From Oscillospiraceae bacterium (GTDB lineage Bacteria > Bacillota > Clostridia > Oscillospirales > CAG-272), in the NCBI GenBank assembly GCA_015063535.1, contig SVTY01000001.1, forward strand, positions 62,001 through 126,000: a stretch of DNA of 64,000 nucleotides, given 5' to 3'. The notes under the pieces were generated by a model. That model worked only from the letters and a program-made list of their open reading frames with translations. It had not been told where the DNA came from and ran no database searches. The position numbers and the translations under genes were made by a program. The first letter of the stretch is position 1; each line of letters starts with the position of its first letter. Below are positions 1-7,598 of this stretch, piece after piece.

Positions 1-23
1 ACATTTAAATCTTTTTCAAACAT
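1..23 (-). CDS. Possible N-terminus of a leftward gene cut by the window edge
   Basis: An ATG at 23 on the minus strand opens a frame reading MFEKDLN before the window ends. It lies about 55 nt downstream of a strong leftward promoter (113-85), with an AAGG Shine-Dalgarno-like run 9 nt before the ATG. Seven residues are too few to identify a family. The opening is compatible with short DNA-binding proteins of the YlxM type, but that is a guess. The existence of a leftward gene is better supported than its identity. Confidence 0.35.
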
Positions 24-63
24 GCACCATATCCTTTTCTTCCCGAGACATAAAAAATCAAGG

Positions 64-84
64 TGTAAAGTAAAATGCTTTACA
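64..84. promoter_or_regulatory. Palindrome just downstream of leftward promoter (possible operator)
   Basis: A perfect 7-bp inverted repeat, TGTAAAG and CTTTACA separated by 7 nt, abuts the -10 box of the leftward promoter and covers its predicted start site. A repressor bound here would block initiation. In RNA it would form only a weak AT-rich hairpin, so a DNA operator is the more natural reading. No known regulator motif is matched with confidence. Confidence 0.4.
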
Positions 85-113
85 ATTATATCATGCTTTG
101 ATTCATTTGTCAA
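85..113 (-). promoter_or_regulatory. Sigma-A promoter reading off the left edge
   Basis: On the minus strand TTGACA (113-108) and TATAAT (90-85) are separated by exactly 17 bp, a perfect consensus match. It reads leftward toward the partial gene at the window edge. Confidence 0.75.
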
Positions 114-171
114 GGCTTTTTTTGAAAAAAATAAAAAATGAGACAAATTATGATCCAAATAAGGATAAACA

Positions 172-201
172 ACAAAAAACAGGTAGAAAAACTACCTGCT
201 T
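172..201 (-). terminator. Intrinsic terminator of tRNA-Leu
   Basis: On the minus strand a 7-bp stem (CAGGTAG/CTACCTG, 180-198) with a short T/A loop is followed by six T residues. It starts about 10 nt after the CCA end of tRNA-Leu, as expected for a monocistronic tRNA transcript. Confidence 0.8.
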
Positions 202-207
202 TTTGCT

Positions 208-294
208 TGGTGCCGGTGGTCGGGGTCGAACCGACACGGTATCGCTACCACTGGATTTTGAGTCCAGCACGTCTGCCAATTCCATCACACCGGC
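208..294 (-). tRNA. tRNA-Leu (anticodon CAA)
   Basis: On the minus strand the sequence folds into a class II tRNA of about 87 nt including an encoded CCA. The acceptor stem begins GCCGGTG. The anticodon stem-loop is CTGGA-CTCAAAA-TCCAG, giving anticodon CAA, which reads UUG leucine codons. The T-arm has GGTTCGA and there is a long variable arm, as expected for tRNA-Leu. It has its own promoter (340-312) and terminator (201-172). Confidence 0.95.
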
Positions 295-311
295 AAATCG
301 GAACGTATAAC

Positions 312-340
312 ATTATAGCACGTTCCAAGAAGGTTGTCAA
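312..340 (-). promoter_or_regulatory. Sigma-A promoter of tRNA-Leu
   Basis: TTGACA (340-335) and TATAAT (317-312) lie on the minus strand 17 bp apart, about 18 nt before the mature 5' end of tRNA-Leu. This is a perfect consensus promoter, typical of stable RNA genes. Confidence 0.8.
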
Positions 341-357
341 GGTCTTTTTTGAAAAAA

Positions 358-918
358 TTACGAGGAAAAAGAAAGTTTATTTGCGGCTGTACCGAAATGA
401 CAGTTTCCCAAGGAGCCTTCGTAAATCTTTCTGATATTGGGAATCCTCATAAAATCAATGGGGAGCATCAGGTACGGATCCTTGGGAAGCTCGATTTCGG
501 TGGATGCTTCCAAAAGCAACGCTACAAATTGCGAGCAAACCAATTTGTATTTACGGCGAAACGGGATTCCGAGACGAAGGGGAACGATCCCCAAAAAATT
601 ATAGGTGGTCTTTTTGTAGTTGCGCAGAAAGAAACGCAGTCGGGATCTGATCTTTTTATATGCCTCTTCACTGATCTCAATGGAATACAGGGCACAGTTG
701 CAATTCGGATATTGGGCAAAGACCTTGGAGTGAAGATCTTCAATCAAAAATCCCGCCTTCAACGGATTGTGAATTTTTCGTCGTCCATAGCTGTAAAAAC
801 GGTTGGTGTGCGGTGTTAATGCCAAGGATACATGGGTAAATGCGCCGTGCGTCATTTTATAAATCAATTGCGAAGGAACGGTATCGGTTTTTGACAGAAG
901 AATATAAATCTGCTTCAA
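358..918 (-). CDS. Permuted NlpC/P60-like (YiiX-type papain-fold) protein
   Basis: A cytoplasmic-looking protein of 186 residues with no signal peptide or membrane segment. A THVSLAL motif (His29) precedes a VCSQFVA motif (Cys128). This His-before-Cys order is the hallmark of circularly permuted NlpC/P60 hydrolases (YiiX/YaeF group), which have a papain-like fold and act on amide or thioester bonds in peptides or lipids. Activity is inferred from these two residues only and the substrate is unknown. The start is TTG at 918, chosen because AAAGGAG lies just upstream. A consensus promoter at 1034-1006 drives it alone. Downstream lies the tRNA-Leu promoter, so it is monocistronic. It could also be a non-catalytic relative. 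Confidence 0.65.
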   Translation of the reverse strand: MKQIYILLSKTDTVPSQLIYKMTHGAFTHVSLALTPHTNRFYSYGRRKIHNPLKAGFLIEDLHSKVFAQYPNCNCALYSIEISEEAYKKIRSRLRFFLRNYKKTTYNFLGIVPLRLGIPFRRKYKLVCSQFVALLLEASTEIELPKDPYLMLPIDFMRIPNIRKIYEGSLGNCHFGTAANKLSFSS

Positions 919-1005
919 ATTTATGCTCCTTTCAATCGAATCTATAATAAAAATCCAATAAAAGCAAGAATCGGATCTTTCTATGGGACAAGAATCATTT
1001 ATAAC

Positions 1006-1034
1006 ATTATAGCATATTCTGTCGCTTTTTTCAA
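1006..1034 (-). promoter_or_regulatory. Promoter of the NlpC/P60-like gene
   Basis: On the minus strand TTGAAA (1034-1029) and TATAAT (1011-1006) are 17 bp apart, with TGC before the -10 giving an extended -10 element. It lies about 90 nt upstream of the TTG start at 918. Confidence 0.7.
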
Positions 1035-1095
1035 GGATATTTGAAGAAAATACAATTTATTTCAAAATTCTATTTTCTTTTGGTGCTTTTTATGG

Positions 1096-1101
1096 TATAA
1101 T
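1096..1101 (+). promoter_or_regulatory. Extended -10 promoter element of the exported DUF5722-like gene
   Basis: TGG-TATAAT forms an extended -10 about 50 nt before the ATG at 1151. The -35 region is T-rich without a clear TTGACA, so recognition probably depends on the extended -10. Confidence 0.5.
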
Positions 1102-1150
1102 ATCATAGAAGGATTCTTGTTCAGTATATGGAGAAAGGGGGCGTTTTGAC

Positions 1151-3511
1151 ATGAAAAAAGTGATTGCTTTGGTCGTTGCGGTCGTTTTACTTGCCGTTGG
1201 CTGTATGCCGATCATTTACGGTGCGGAAGAAATTTCGGATACCGATGCTTTTTTTGAAACCGCTCCTTCTCCTGTGCAGGACGAAACTCAGAATTATGTG
1301 ATGCTGCGGGAAAATTCGGTTACCTATACCTGTTACTACCGTTCCGATTCAAAAAAAGTAGAGATCAGCGGAACGATCAACCATGACGTGATGGTTACCC
1401 ATACAGATCATGTGATCGCAGTTTATAAAATTGCCCCCGGTCAAACTTTTGAGGATGTCTTGAATGAATCCGAAACAGAGGCATTGGCAACTACGGCTAT
1501 TACAGTGAAATTTCAATTTTCCTTTCAGGCAGAGACCGTATCGGATCGGTTTGCCTCCTATGCGGTTGCGCTGTGCTCTCCCGACGGAGAGATGCTTCTG
1601 GCGGCAGAGCCTCAATATCCGGCGGTGGAAGCAAATGTTTCTTATTCGTCCGAGGACAGAAGCGGTATAAAGGGAATTAAAACCGATATGCTTTCTATCG
1701 GAGGCGGTCTTCAGGCGGGAAGCGCGATCGTGGAGATATCCTTGGAGCATCTGCTGAGCCAAACCTCCAGCGGATATCTGTATCATGTCGGGGAATCGTA
1801 TCAATATTTCGACAAAGCCTATATTGATCGGCTGGATGCGTCTGTTCGTACCTATTCGGCAAGCGGTTGTAAGGTCTATTTGCAATTTTTGTTTTCCGAT
1901 TCCGAGACGGATGCGGCTTCGGAACGCATGCTTGAAACTGTATATTCGGAGGATACCTTGTCTCTGATCAGCGCTTTTTCGGAATTTCTTGTATCGAGAT
2001 ACGATACCTATCGAAACGGAGAGATTTGCGGGGTCATTGTGGGAGAGAAAATCGACCGTATTTATGAAGAGCGGTATTCCTCGTATTCTGTTCGAGACTA
2101 CGCCGAACGGTATGCTTTTTTGCTGACGGTGATCGCCAATTCCGTGCGGGCTTATCAATCTGATTTGGATATCGTTCTTCCGTTCAGCGATTACAATTCC
2201 TATGAAACGCAGGAGACATCTGCGAAAAACAGTGCTTCGCCTTCTGTTTTGCTGGAAATGATCCTGCAAATTTTAGAGAAGCGGCTGTCGCATTCCTTTT
2301 CGTGCAGTACGCTGATCGAATCGGATGCCTCCGCCCAACAGATCATGCAGCCCTTTGCGGAGAAGGCAAGCAATACGGAGGCTGAGGCTTTGACGATCGG
2401 AGTTGAGACGGTGGCGGTCTATTCCGAATATCTGTCCCGATTGTCCGAGCGGTATGAAAATGCGCCGGATCATTTTATGTTCGTTTGGGAGGTTCCGTCC
2501 GATTGTCGGGGAAATTCCTTGGCATGCGCATATACATACAGCTTTTATCGTTTGTTTGCCGAGCTACGGCTTTCCTCCTTTGTGGTTTCCTTTGCCGAGG
2601 CGGAGGAAATGGCACAGGAGCCCATAGCGGATATTGAAAAAATCATACGATATATTGATACCGACAAGAGCTTGACTGTGACGGAAAATCTGCTTGTCTA
2701 CTTCGGTGCCGAGCAATGGCAAGAGGTTTTGTCCTTACCGTCGGAATCGGCTCTTGCACTTCGGTATTTTGAACGGGCAGAACGCTTTGATTTGGAGGCT
2801 CTTGATTGGAAGGGATCGTTTTCGTATGCGGAATTTCCGCAAGGAAATATGAGCGGATGGTATGCGGGTAATTTTTGCGGGGAGATCAAATCCGATTACA
2901 GCAAGAACGGCGAGAGGATCCTTGCCGCTTCGTTGCAGCCGCAAAACAAAAAAGAGCATGCTGAAGTGCTGTATCTGTATGAATACTCGGAAAATTATGT
3001 ATATACGCCGTATGTCGCATTTGATCTTTCCGTAAACGGCGGCGGAGCCTCGGAAAATGCGCTGTGCGAAATTGTAATTACCATGGGAAATCGGGAAAAT
3101 ACGGTTACGGCAGAGTATATTGTTTCGGTGAATCAGCGCACTTCCTTGACATTGGATCTTGAAAATTATGTGAATGAGTCTATGGTGGATTATATCAAAA
3201 TAGGCTGTCGGATGCTTTCGGAGGAGCCGACTGCCTTTACGCTGAATCTGTACGATGTGATCGGATACAGCACGGTATATTCATCGGAGGATCTGAATAC
3301 GCTGATCGAAGCCGAACGTGCCAAGATACGCAATCAGCAGGAGCTGTCGGATGACGGATCGGACGGTGCAAGCCTGACGTGGATCATTTTCGGAGTGCTG
3401 TTGGCGGTTTCCGCAGTGGGCGTCGGCTTGTTTATGTTCTTCCGAAAGACAGAGGAAGCCCGTCAGCGGGATACGGAGGATGAAGAAGATTCGGATGCCT
3501 CCGACGAATAA
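1151..3511 (+). CDS. Large exported, membrane-anchored DUF5722-like protein
   Basis: A 786-residue protein with an N-terminal signal peptide (about residues 1-25, hydrophobic core after MKKV). It has a C-terminal hydrophobic segment around residues 750-772 followed by a Lys/Arg then very acidic tail (EEDSDASDE). This places the bulk outside the membrane with a C-terminal anchor. The middle region, with phrases such as VYLQFLF, FVWEVPSD and alternating strand/helix character, resembles the TIM-barrel-like DUF5722 family seen in Firmicutes. Such proteins look like glycoside hydrolases, but no catalytic residues can be assigned here. Family assignment is by recollection of pattern, not a search. 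A clear AAAGGGGG ribosome site precedes the ATG. dnaE follows 31 nt downstream and may be co-transcribed. Confidence 0.5.
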   Translation: MKKVIALVVAVVLLAVGCMPIIYGAEEISDTDAFFETAPSPVQDETQNYVMLRENSVTYTCYYRSDSKKVEISGTINHDVMVTHTDHVIAVYKIAPGQTFEDVLNESETEALATTAITVKFQFSFQAETVSDRFASYAVALCSPDGEMLLAAEPQYPAVEANVSYSSEDRSGIKGIKTDMLSIGGGLQAGSAIVEISLEHLLSQTSSGYLYHVGESYQYFDKAYIDRLDASVRTYSASGCKVYLQFLFSDSETDAASERMLETVYSEDTLSLISAFSEFLVSRYDTYRNGEICGVIVGEKIDRIYEERYSSYSVRDYAERYAFLLTVIANSVRAYQSDLDIVLPFSDYNSYETQETSAKNSASPSVLLEMILQILEKRLSHSFSCSTLIESDASAQQIMQPFAEKASNTEAEALTIGVETVAVYSEYLSRLSERYENAPDHFMFVWEVPSDCRGNSLACAYTYSFYRLFAELRLSSFVVSFAEAEEMAQEPIADIEKIIRYIDTDKSLTVTENLLVYFGAEQWQEVLSLPSESALALRYFERAERFDLEALDWKGSFSYAEFPQGNMSGWYAGNFCGEIKSDYSKNGERILAASLQPQNKKEHAEVLYLYEYSENYVYTPYVAFDLSVNGGGASENALCEIVITMGNRENTVTAEYIVSVNQRTSLTLDLENYVNESMVDYIKIGCRMLSEEPTAFTLNLYDVIGYSTVYSSEDLNTLIEAERAKIRNQQELSDDGSDGASLTWIIFGVLLAVSAVGVGLFMFFRKTEEARQRDTEDEEDSDASDE

Positions 3512-3542
3512 AAACAAGGTATGAAAGGAAAAGGTAACAAGT

Positions 3543-6500
3543 ATGTCATCCTTTGTTCATTTGCATTTGCACAGTGAATACAGCTTGTTGGACGGTGCCT
3601 GCCGAATCTCGGATATTCCGATCCGAGCAAGGGAGTGTGGGCATACTGCGGTCGCACTGACGGATCACGGTGTGATGTACGGTGCGGTTGCCTTTTACCG
3701 TGCCTGTAAAAAGGAAGGGATCAAGCCGATCATCGGATGCGAGGTCTATGTGGCACACAAATCTCGCTTTGATCGGAGTGTTGGGGCGGATGGATCGGGG
3801 AAATATCATCACCTTGTTTTGCTCTGTAAAAATGAGATCGGATACAACAATTTGATTGCTATGGTATCCAAGGGCTTTACGGAGGGATTTTATGCGAAGC
3901 CAAGAGTGGATATGGATCTGCTTCGGGAGCATGCGGAGGGATTGATCTGCTTATCGGGGTGTCTGGCAGGACGGATCCCATCTTTGCTTTTGCGCGGAGA
4001 GTATGAGGAGGCGGTCAGCTATGCGAAGGAGCTTTCGACTGTTTTCGGCGCGGAGAATTTCTATATTGAAATTCAAAATCACGGTTTGAACGAGCAATTA
4101 CAGGTATTGCCCGAGCTGGTTCGCTTGGCAGAGGAATGTGGGCTTCCGTTGGTTGCCACCAATGATTGCCATTATTTGCGAAGAGAAAACGCCAAAACAC
4201 AGGCGGTTTTAATGTGTATTCAGACTAACTCTGTCATTACAGACGGGCGTCCGATCGGATTTGAGACCGATGAATTTTATTATAAGACCGACAGCGAAAT
4301 GCAGATGCTGTTTGGCAAGTATAAGGGAGCCTTGGAAAACACGGCATTGATCGCAGAGAGGTGTCATTTTGAGTTTCGCTTTGACGAGCCAAAGCTACCG
4401 ACCTTTCCTGTTCCCAAGGGACAAACTGCCTCTGAGTTGCTACGAACGCTGACATATGCCGGCTTGGAAGGTAGAAGGGCGGACGGAACCTTGTCACTGT
4501 CCGAGGAACAGGAGGCTGTCTATCGGGAACGGATCGAATACGAGCTTGGCGTGATCCATGAGATGGGCTATTCGGATTATTTTTTGATCGTGCAGGATTA
4601 TGTGAACTTTGCCCGATCGAAAAACATCCCCGTGGGGCCCGGCAGAGGCTCAGGTGCGGGAAGCTTGGTTGCCTTTTTGAATCGGATCACGGATATTGAT
4701 CCGATTCGATTTGATTTGCTGTTTGAACGCTTTTTAAATCCCGAACGGATCAGTATGCCCGATATTGATATTGACTTTTGTTATAACCGAAGAGATGAAG
4801 TGATCGAATATATGTTCGACCGATACGGCTCCGACCATGTATCGCAGATTATCGCCTTCGGAACCTTGGCGGCACGGGCTGCCATCCGAGATGTGGGACG
4901 TGCGCTGGGAATGTCGTATGCGGAGGTCGATCCCGTCGCACGAGCCATTCCTCAGGTTCCCGGCGCCACGCTGAAGGCGGCATTGAAGCAGCCTGCGTTG
5001 AAAACGATGTATGAGTCCTCTGAGGCGGTGCAGAGGTTGGTAAATACCGCCTTAGAGATCGAGGGGATGCCACGAAATATCACGGTGCATGCGGCAGGGC
5101 TTGTGGTAACAGACCGTCCTGTCTCTCGGTATGTTCCTTTGGCGGTCAGCAACGAAACGGTCGTTACTCAGTTTGACATGGATACGATCGCCGATCTGGG
5201 ACTTTTGAAATTTGACTTTTTGGCTTTGCGGTATTTGACTATTATTGATGATGCATGCCGTACGATTCGGGAAAGTCATCCCGAGTTTGCTATCGAAACC
5301 ATTCCGTTCGATGACAAGGCAACCTTTGAGCTGATCTCCAAGGGAGCAACGTTGGGGCTGTTTCAATTGGAATCGGGTGGGATGAGACAGATGCTGACCG
5401 AGCTGAAGCCCGATTGTCTGGATGATATCATTGCCGCCATTGCCTTGTACCGTCCCGGTCCCATGGATTCAATTCCGCAGTATATTCACGCACGGCACAA
5501 TCCCGATCAGATTCGGTATGCTCATCCATTGTTGGAGCCGATCCTGAGATCGACCTACGGCTGTACGGTCTATCAAGAACAGGTAATGAGCATTTTCCGT
5601 GTGATTGCCGGATATACCTATGGGCATGCCGATGTCGTTCGCCGTGCCATGTCCAAAAAGAAAGGAGATGTGTTGCAGGCGGAGAGAGCGGGATTTTTGG
5701 AAGGCGCACAGCAGAACGGCGTGGAAGCATCGGTTGCCGAACAGCTGTTTGACGATATGGAATCCTTTGCCAATTACGCCTTTAACAAAAGCCATGCGGC
5801 TGCCTATGCGGTGATCTCTTATCGCACGGCGTATTTAAAACAGCACTTTCCGTGTGAATACATGGCGGCGTTGCTTACCTCGGTGTTGGGTAATTTGACA
5901 AAGTTGGCGGAATATATCAACGAATGCGCCAAATACAAAATTCGGGTGTTACCGCCCGATATCAATGAAAGTCGGCTGTATTTTCACCCAAAGGATGGCA
6001 ATATCGTCTTTGGTATGCTTGCGCTGAAAAATGTAGGAAAGCAATTTATTGAGTCGATCCTTACCGAACGTACAGACCGCCCGTTTGTCGATTTTGAGGA
6101 CTTTGCGAGAAGGATGGCACCGTATGATCTTAACAAGCGCATGGTGGAATCGCTGATCAAAGCGGGTGCATTTGATCAATTGGGTGTATATCGAAGCCGT
6201 TTACTTGCTTCCTTTGAGTCTCTGATCGAGACGCTTCAGCAAAAAGACAGAAATAATATTGCGGGACAGCTGGATATGTTCTCGGTCATTCCGCAGGCAA
6301 GGGAAGCCTCACCGAGCTTTCAATATCCCGATATTCCCGAATTTTCTCTGCGAGAAAAGCTATTGTTGGAGCGGGAGTGCTCCGGAATGTACTTTTCGGG
6401 GCATTTATTGGATAGCTATCGGAAGCATGCGGAGCAATTGGCTCCGACACCGATCTCGGAAATTCTGAATTCGGAGGATAGATCGGATAAAGAATCGGTT

Positions 6501-7088
6501 TCTATTGTCGGCATCGTAACCTCGGTTACCGTAAAGAACACCAGAAAGAATCAACCGATGGCATTCGTCACGCTTGAGGATCGCTACGGAGAGATCGAAT
6601 GTATCGTATTTTCCACGCAATATGCGAAATTTTCTCCTTTGCTTCGATTGGAAGCGGCATTATTTATTCAAGGAAATCTGTCCTTGCGGGATGGGGAAGA
6701 GGATGCCCCCAAAATCTTGCTTTCCAATGCCTTGGAATTGATGGAAAACGATCGCTTTGAGAAAATACGTGTATCTGAAGCGGTTCCGTCTGCAGAAGTC
6801 AAAAATCGGCAAGCGGAGTCATTTCAACCAAGACAGGAGAACAAGGAACACGGAAGCCGTTCGCCACAGATGCCGAAGAAGCTGTTTTTGCGGGTTCCTG
6901 ACTTTTTGTGCGTTTCCTATTTGAAAGCGAAAAATTTAGTGGACATTTTTGAAGGGGAAACGCAGGTGATCTTTTACGACAGCTCGAAGCATGTCTATGC
7001 TCCGTATCGGCACGGAGTCGAAGCAACGGAGTTGGTTTTGAAGGAATTGAAGCTTCTTTTGGGCAACGAAAATGTGGTTTCCAAATAA
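3543..7088 (+). CDS. dnaE: DNA polymerase III subunit alpha, DnaE
   Basis: Replicative DNA polymerase of the C family, 1181 residues, normal length for DnaE. The N-terminal PHP domain opens with HLHSEYSLLDG (about residues 7-17) and TDHGVMYGA. The palm carries PDIDIDF (about 406-412), the catalytic aspartate motif, preceded by GPGRGSGAGSLVAF. The fingers and helix-hairpin-helix regions follow. An OB-fold segment starts near residue 985 (VSIVGIVTSVT) and ends with EIECIVF. There is no inserted exonuclease domain, which separates it from PolC. In low-GC Firmicutes DnaE usually extends primers beside PolC, and whether PolC is also present cannot be seen here. The start is the ATG after AAAGGAAAAGG. 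It faces the BofC-like gene with a gap of only 3 nt and no terminator hairpin between them. Confidence 0.95.
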   Translation: MSSFVHLHLHSEYSLLDGACRISDIPIRARECGHTAVALTDHGVMYGAVAFYRACKKEGIKPIIGCEVYVAHKSRFDRSVGADGSGKYHHLVLLCKNEIGYNNLIAMVSKGFTEGFYAKPRVDMDLLREHAEGLICLSGCLAGRIPSLLLRGEYEEAVSYAKELSTVFGAENFYIEIQNHGLNEQLQVLPELVRLAEECGLPLVATNDCHYLRRENAKTQAVLMCIQTNSVITDGRPIGFETDEFYYKTDSEMQMLFGKYKGALENTALIAERCHFEFRFDEPKLPTFPVPKGQTASELLRTLTYAGLEGRRADGTLSLSEEQEAVYRERIEYELGVIHEMGYSDYFLIVQDYVNFARSKNIPVGPGRGSGAGSLVAFLNRITDIDPIRFDLLFERFLNPERISMPDIDIDFCYNRRDEVIEYMFDRYGSDHVSQIIAFGTLAARAAIRDVGRALGMSYAEVDPVARAIPQVPGATLKAALKQPALKTMYESSEAVQRLVNTALEIEGMPRNITVHAAGLVVTDRPVSRYVPLAVSNETVVTQFDMDTIADLGLLKFDFLALRYLTIIDDACRTIRESHPEFAIETIPFDDKATFELISKGATLGLFQLESGGMRQMLTELKPDCLDDIIAAIALYRPGPMDSIPQYIHARHNPDQIRYAHPLLEPILRSTYGCTVYQEQVMSIFRVIAGYTYGHADVVRRAMSKKKGDVLQAERAGFLEGAQQNGVEASVAEQLFDDMESFANYAFNKSHAAAYAVISYRTAYLKQHFPCEYMAALLTSVLGNLTKLAEYINECAKYKIRVLPPDINESRLYFHPKDGNIVFGMLALKNVGKQFIESILTERTDRPFVDFEDFARRMAPYDLNKRMVESLIKAGAFDQLGVYRSRLLASFESLIETLQQKDRNNIAGQLDMFSVIPQAREASPSFQYPDIPEFSLREKLLLERECSGMYFSGHLLDSYRKHAEQLAPTPISEILNSEDRSDKESVSIVGIVTSVTVKNTRKNQPMAFVTLEDRYGEIECIVFSTQYAKFSPLLRLEAALFIQGNLSLRDGEEDAPKILLSNALELMENDRFEKIRVSEAVPSAEVKNRQAESFQPRQENKEHGSRSPQMPKKLFLRVPDFLCVSYLKAKNLVDIFEGETQVIFYDSSKHVYAPYRHGVEATELVLKELKLLLGNENVVSK

Positions 7089-7091
7089 CGG

Positions 7092-7478
7092 TTACTCTGT
7101 ATAATCTTCAATTAAGGCATTTAATTTTGTTCGTGTTTCAATGTAAATTCCCTCTCCAAGCAGCTTTCTGTCTGCTTCGGGGAGGGTTTTTACATAGGTG
7201 TCCAGTTCTTGCAGGAGAACACCGTCTGTCGAAAAAATGCCGATCCTTCCACGGTACTCTTTCATGATCCATCCCGAAGCCTCGGTATCTGATTCCGTGT
7301 GGGCGTCCCTATCACTCATTTCTTCCGAGACATAGATATAGATGTATTCGGTGCTGTTTTGCGGTGGGGCGGATATCTGCTTCATTTTGTGAAGAAGAAA
7401 CGAAACCGATATCAATAGGATCGACAGCAGGATAAAGGCATAGACTGCGGTGAGGCGCAACATGGTTTTTCTTTTCAT
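7092..7478 (-). CDS. Small membrane-anchored BofC-like protein
   Basis: A 128-residue protein with one N-terminal transmembrane segment (about residues 8-30) and an extracytoplasmic domain. The C-terminal part (GRIGIFSTDGVLLQELDTYVK, then LPEADRKLL) resembles the C-terminal domain of BofC. In Bacillus, BofC is an intermembrane-space protein that restrains the SpoIVB signal for pro-sigma-K processing. Many clostridial proteins share only this domain without a proven sporulation role, so the label is structural. It is divergent from the penicillin-binding protein gene and convergent with dnaE. The start is the ATG at 7478. Confidence 0.5.
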   Translation of the reverse strand: MKRKTMLRLTAVYAFILLSILLISVSFLLHKMKQISAPPQNSTEYIYIYVSEEMSDRDAHTESDTEASGWIMKEYRGRIGIFSTDGVLLQELDTYVKTLPEADRKLLGEGIYIETRTKLNALIEDYTE

Positions 7479-7598
7479 TTTTTTATCCGTTCTTTTCCAA
7501 TTTTTTATTATTATTGTCTGCTCTGTGTTTAATTATGCGATTATAACACATAATAGGTAATGATAAAACTCGGATGCGGACAGAAAAGGAGAGTAGGG

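Noticed and set aside
7514-7547. Sigma-A promoter TTGTCT/TATAAC before the PBP gene
   Set aside because: The spacer is 22 bp, too long for a functional pair. A promoter is expected here but I could not place it.
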